Below, in pieces: positions 5,975 through 8,524 of a DNA stretch of 8,524 bases. The stretch lies in assembly GCA_041685075.1 (NCBI GenBank), contig JAWLGN010000234.1, positions 1 to 8,524 on the forward strand, read 5' to 3'. A program made the translations under genes and the position numbers. Position 1 is the stretch's first letter; every line of letters begins with the position of its first letter. The notes beneath the pieces are model-generated. The model did no database searches, had not been told where the DNA came from, and worked only from the letters and a program-made list of their open reading frames with translations. The DNA comes from JAMCRM01 sp041685075 (GTDB lineage: Bacteria > Acidobacteriota > Terriglobia > Bryobacterales > Bryobacteraceae).

Positions 5975-6412
5975 ATGGAAGCGGTCATACTGGTGGGAAT
6001 TCAGGGGGCGGGCAAGAGTACGTTTTACCGCCGGCGATTTTTCGAGACGCACGTGCGGCTGAACCTGGACATGCTGCGCACCCGCACCCGCGAGAGTATT
6101 CTGCTGGAAGCGTGCCTGCGGGCGCGGCAGCCGTTCGTGGTGGACAACACGAACGTGCGGATAGCCGATCGGGCGCGCTACATCGCCCCGGCGCGCGCAG
6201 CCGGCTTCCGCGTTACCGGATACTACTTCGTGCCGGACGCGCGGGCCTCGCTGGCGCGCAACCTGGCCAGGGAAGGGAAGCGCGCGGTGCCGGCGGCGGG
6301 GGTGTTGGGGACGCTCAAGCGGCTCGAGCCGCCCGGCCTGGAGGAAGGCTTCGACGCGCTCTACCTGGTGCGGCCGCTCGAAGACGAAGACTTCGAAGTG
6401 CGCCCCGCCTGA
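5975..6412 (+). CDS. small P-loop kinase (polynucleotide-kinase/zeta-toxin-like AAA family)
   Basis: A complete 145-residue cytoplasmic NTP-binding protein. The Walker A loop is GIQGAGKST (8-16, with K14 and S15). An Asp in the strand after the first helix (LNLD, D32) is at the position of the catalytic Asp of T4 polynucleotide kinase-type enzymes. VVDNTN (55-60) is the typical second strand of these kinases. The C-terminal block LKRLEPPGLEEGFDALYLV (114-132) matches the 'P-x-x-E-E-G-F-D' ending of this group. Stand-alone members phosphorylate nucleic acid ends or small molecules; the substrate here is unknown. It starts almost on its own -10 box and ends 14 nt before the GH42 gene, whose promoter includes its stop codon. 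No antitoxin partner is adjacent, so a toxin role is not supported. Confidence 0.82.
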   Translation: MEAVILVGIQGAGKSTFYRRRFFETHVRLNLDMLRTRTRESILLEACLRARQPFVVDNTNVRIADRARYIAPARAAGFRVTGYYFVPDARASLARNLAREGKRAVPAAGVLGTLKRLEPPGLEEGFDALYLVRPLEDEDFEVRPA

Positions 6413-6418
6413 TACAAT
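6410..6418 (+). promoter_or_regulatory. extended -10 promoter of the GH42 gene, built on the kinase stop codon
   Basis: TGA-TACAAT is an extended -10: the TG of TGn is the first two bases of the kinase TGA stop codon (6410-6412), and TACAAT (6413-6418) matches five of six consensus bases. The ATG at 6427 is 8 nt further on, which places the transcription start 0-3 nt before it. No Shine-Dalgarno sequence is present, so a leaderless or near-leaderless GH42 message is expected. Confidence 0.5.
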
Positions 6419-6426
6419 GCACCCCT

Positions 6427-8524
6427 ATGATGCACCGTGCGGCTGTTTTTCTGCTTGCGTGCGCGGCCTGGGCGCAGACCTACCAGGCCGATTTCTTCCC
6501 CATGGCCGCGTGGTACGGCGGCGGCAAGGCGCGCGCGCCCATGCTGGAGCCGGACCCGCGCGAGCGCATGGAGAACTGGCGCCAGGACCTGCGTAATATC
6601 AAGAGCCTGGGATTCAACAGCATCCGCTGCTGGATCGACTGGGCCAGCGGCGAACCGGCGGAGGGGCAGTACGATTTCGGCACCATCGACGTGCTGCTCC
6701 AACTGGCAGAACAGGAGCAATTGAAAGTCGTTATTCAGGTCTACATGGATGCCGCGCCGGACTGGGTGGGGCAGAAGTTTCCCGACGCACTCTATGAGGC
6801 CGCCGGGGGACAGAAGATGCATCCCGAATCGGCGCCCGGCTACTGCGTGGACCACGAAGGCGTGCGCAAGGCCGAGATGGCGTTTTTCACCGCGCTGGCC
6901 GAACGCGCGCGGCGCAGCCCGGCCTTTCTCGGCTGGGACCTGTGGAGCGAACCGCACGTGATCAACTGGGCCACCGCGAACTACCTGTACCGCGCGGAGT
7001 TCTGCTTCTGTCCCCACACGGTGCGGCGGTTCCGCGGCTGGTTGCAGAAGAAGTATCCCTCGCTTGAGGCGCTGAACCGCGCCTGGTACCGGCGGTTCAC
7101 TTCCTGGGACCAGGTGGCGCCGGGCAGGCTCAGCACCATCCTTTCCTACGCCGATTACCTGGACTGGCGGAACTTCATCCAGGTGAAGCTCGGGGAAGAC
7201 CTGCGCGCGCGATATGAAGCGGTGAAGCGCGCGGCGCCGGACCGCATCGCCACCAGCCACGCGGCCATTCCCAGCCTGTTCACCTCGCCGCACGCGGGGG
7301 ACGGCACGCCGGACGACTGGATCATGGTCCGGCAGGTGGACTACTACGGCACGTCGCTCTATCCCAAGCACTCGATGCCGGTAGGCCGCGACCCGGCGTG
7401 GCGGGGCGCGCTGCTGGATTTCGAGCGCTCCTCGGCCTACGGTCCCACAGGCCGCGGCGGCTTCTGGATTGGGGAGTTGCAGGGCGGCTTCGGCACCGTG
7501 GCGCTGAACGTGAGCGCCACCGTGACCCCGGAGGACCTGCGGGTGTGGGCCTGGAGCGCCATTGCTCGCGCCGCCAAGGGCATCAACTTCTATGCCTGGT
7601 ACCCCATGAGCACGGGGTATGAATCCGGCGGCTACGGGCTGATTCACCTGGACGGCACCATTACGGAGCGCGCGCGCATGGCGGGCCGGGTGGCGCGCGC
7701 GGTGGACCGCAACCAGAAGCTGTTTCTGGAAGCGCGCCCGGCTGCGGCGGAGGTCGCGGTGGTGTTCAATCCCCTGGCCTACATGGTGGGGGGACGGCAG
7801 CGCGCCGCCACCACCACCGGGCCGCAGAGCGAGGTGGGGTCCATCGAACGCGACTCCTGGCTGGGCGCTTACCGGGCGCTGTTTCCGCTGAACGTGCCGG
7901 TGGACTTCGTGCACGTGAACGAGCTGGGCAACCTGGGCCGGTATAAGCTGGTGATCTTTCCCTACCCGCTGATGATTCCCGAGAAAGCCGCGGCGGCGTT
8001 GCGCGAGTACGTGCGCGGCGGCGGCGCGCTCGTGAGCGAAGCGCGGCTGGCCTGGAACAACGAGCACGGGCGCGCGTCCGGTACCATCCCCGGGCTGGGG
8101 CTGTTCGAGGTGACGGGCTGCCGGGAGACGGCCGTGCAGTCGGTACCCGGGCTGCGCACTGAGCTACGCTGGGAGACGGATGCCATCCCCGGGATGAAGC
8201 CCGGCGACCGGCTGCCCGGCCAGCTTTATGAAGAGACCCTCGAACCTGCGGGCGAGCAGGCGCGGGTGGCGGCGCGTTTCGCCGATGGGTCGCCGGCGGC
8301 GGTTCTCTCCAGCTTCGGCCGCGGCAAGACCCTTACGCTGGGGTCGTACGTGGCGGTGGCTTACGAGCGCGCGCGCGACGCCGCGGCCGAGCGGTTCTTC
8401 ACAGGGCTGCTCGAGTGGGCGGGGGTGGAACGCCCCGTTACGGTGACGGGCGGTCCCGCCGAGGTGCGGATTACCGAATCCGGCGGCAGCCGCATCCTGT
8501 TCGCCTTCAATCACGGGGAGAAAG
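6427..8524 (+). CDS. secreted GH42 beta-galactosidase, 3' end outside the window
   Basis: Open from ATG 6427 to the window edge: 699 codons plus one base, no stop. Residues 1-16 are a signal peptide (MMHRAAVFLLACAAWA, cut before Q17). About 20-410 is the GH42 TIM barrel: acid/base Glu E175 in LWSEPH, nucleophile E350 in WIGELQGG, and the typical barrel tail FYAWYPMSTGYE. About 442-650 is the GH42 trimerisation domain (KLVIFPYPLM and REYVRGGGALVSEARLAW), then the start of the small C-terminal beta domain. It would release beta-linked galactose (or arabinose) from oligosaccharides outside the cytoplasm. Two deviations are visible: Ser, not Asn, precedes E175, and of the four Zn-site cysteines of GH42 three remain (C140, C193, C195) while the fourth is T198. 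ATG 6430 is an equally possible start. About 680-720 residues in total would be normal. Confidence 0.9.
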   Translation, partial: MMHRAAVFLLACAAWAQTYQADFFPMAAWYGGGKARAPMLEPDPRERMENWRQDLRNIKSLGFNSIRCWIDWASGEPAEGQYDFGTIDVLLQLAEQEQLKVVIQVYMDAAPDWVGQKFPDALYEAAGGQKMHPESAPGYCVDHEGVRKAEMAFFTALAERARRSPAFLGWDLWSEPHVINWATANYLYRAEFCFCPHTVRRFRGWLQKKYPSLEALNRAWYRRFTSWDQVAPGRLSTILSYADYLDWRNFIQVKLGEDLRARYEAVKRAAPDRIATSHAAIPSLFTSPHAGDGTPDDWIMVRQVDYYGTSLYPKHSMPVGRDPAWRGALLDFERSSAYGPTGRGGFWIGELQGGFGTVALNVSATVTPEDLRVWAWSAIARAAKGINFYAWYPMSTGYESGGYGLIHLDGTITERARMAGRVARAVDRNQKLFLEARPAAAEVAVVFNPLAYMVGGRQRAATTTGPQSEVGSIERDSWLGAYRALFPLNVPVDFVHVNELGNLGRYKLVIFPYPLMIPEKAAAALREYVRGGGALVSEARLAWNNEHGRASGTIPGLGLFEVTGCRETAVQSVPGLRTELRWETDAIPGMKPGDRLPGQLYEETLEPAGEQARVAARFADGSPAAVLSSFGRGKTLTLGSYVAVAYERARDAAAERFFTGLLEWAGVERPVTVTGGPAEVRITESGGSRILFAFNHGEK

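Noticed and set aside
5908..5988. ATG 5988 as start of the DUF1080 protein
   Set aside because: It would bury the signal peptide behind 27 residues, cover the operon promoter and overlap the kinase gene.
4943..6052. 369-codon minus-strand frame across DUF1080 and the divergent promoter
   Set aside because: It is a different frame of the DUF1080 gene, very rich in Arg/Pro, and it would start inside the divergent kinase gene.
5975..6412. Zeta-type toxin of a toxin-antitoxin pair
   Set aside because: There is no small antitoxin gene next to it; the -10 box and the neighbouring genes leave no space for one.
6456..6462. Possible lipobox (L-L-A-C, Cys12) in the GH42 signal peptide
   Set aside because: The hydrophobic stretch before the Cys is too short for a lipoprotein signal, and A-W-A before Q17 is a normal signal peptidase I site.
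6361..8067. 568-codon open frame on the minus strand
   Set aside because: It lies opposite the GH42 gene, which has a signal peptide, catalytic motifs and domain order. The antisense product is Arg/Gly/His-rich with no recognisable domain, a high-GC shadow.

Overview
The window is a GC-rich, gene-dense bacterial chromosome segment with eight protein genes, the last cut by the right edge. There are no RNA genes, insertion sequences, CRISPR arrays or phage genes that I can see. The gene mix suggests an Acidobacteriota soil bacterium, perhaps of the Solibacter/Bryobacter type. It includes a small degenerate receiver protein, a DUF1080 (3-keto-disaccharide hydrolase family) protein, a secreted GH42 beta-galactosidase and short 'A-W-A' signal peptides. 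Start codons also tend to sit almost on top of -10 boxes. This assignment is an inference from recalled family distribution and is not proven by the sequence.

Layout. Positions 1-166 are a non-coding leader. A stand-alone receiver-like protein (167-637, +) follows, then a small DUF423 membrane protein (666-1034, +). Next come four genes on the minus strand, packed as one probable operon read from right to left. They are a secreted DUF1080 protein (5907-4975), a DapA-superfamily lyase/aldolase (4925-4047, or from 4952 if an ACG start is used), a secreted alpha/beta-hydrolase-like protein (4054-2420) and a group II PLP-dependent amino-acid decarboxylase (2409-1036). A 67-bp divergent promoter region separates this operon from a plus-strand pair, a P-loop kinase (5975-6412) and a GH42 beta-galactosidase (6427 to beyond 8524).

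How they may work together. DUF1080 and GH42 proteins both act on glycosides outside the cytoplasm. The DapA-like enzyme would act in the cytoplasm on a 2-keto acid, possibly a sugar acid. A carbohydrate-use theme therefore covers part of the window, but the decarboxylase and the kinase do not fit it obviously, and the link is inference.

Most unusual points: (1) the hydrolase has alanine (A134) where its family has the catalytic serine, although the Asp and His remain; (2) the DapA-like gene encodes its conserved N-terminus upstream of any ATG/GTG/TTG, with a strong Shine-Dalgarno sequence placed correctly for an ACG codon; (3) the receiver protein has lost the phospho-acceptor Asp (Glu instead) and the acidic metal-binding pair; (4) several genes have -10-like hexamers so close to the start codon that leaderless or near-leaderless mRNAs are expected. 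I did not find a clear new multi-gene system. The candidates are these odd proteins and start sites.
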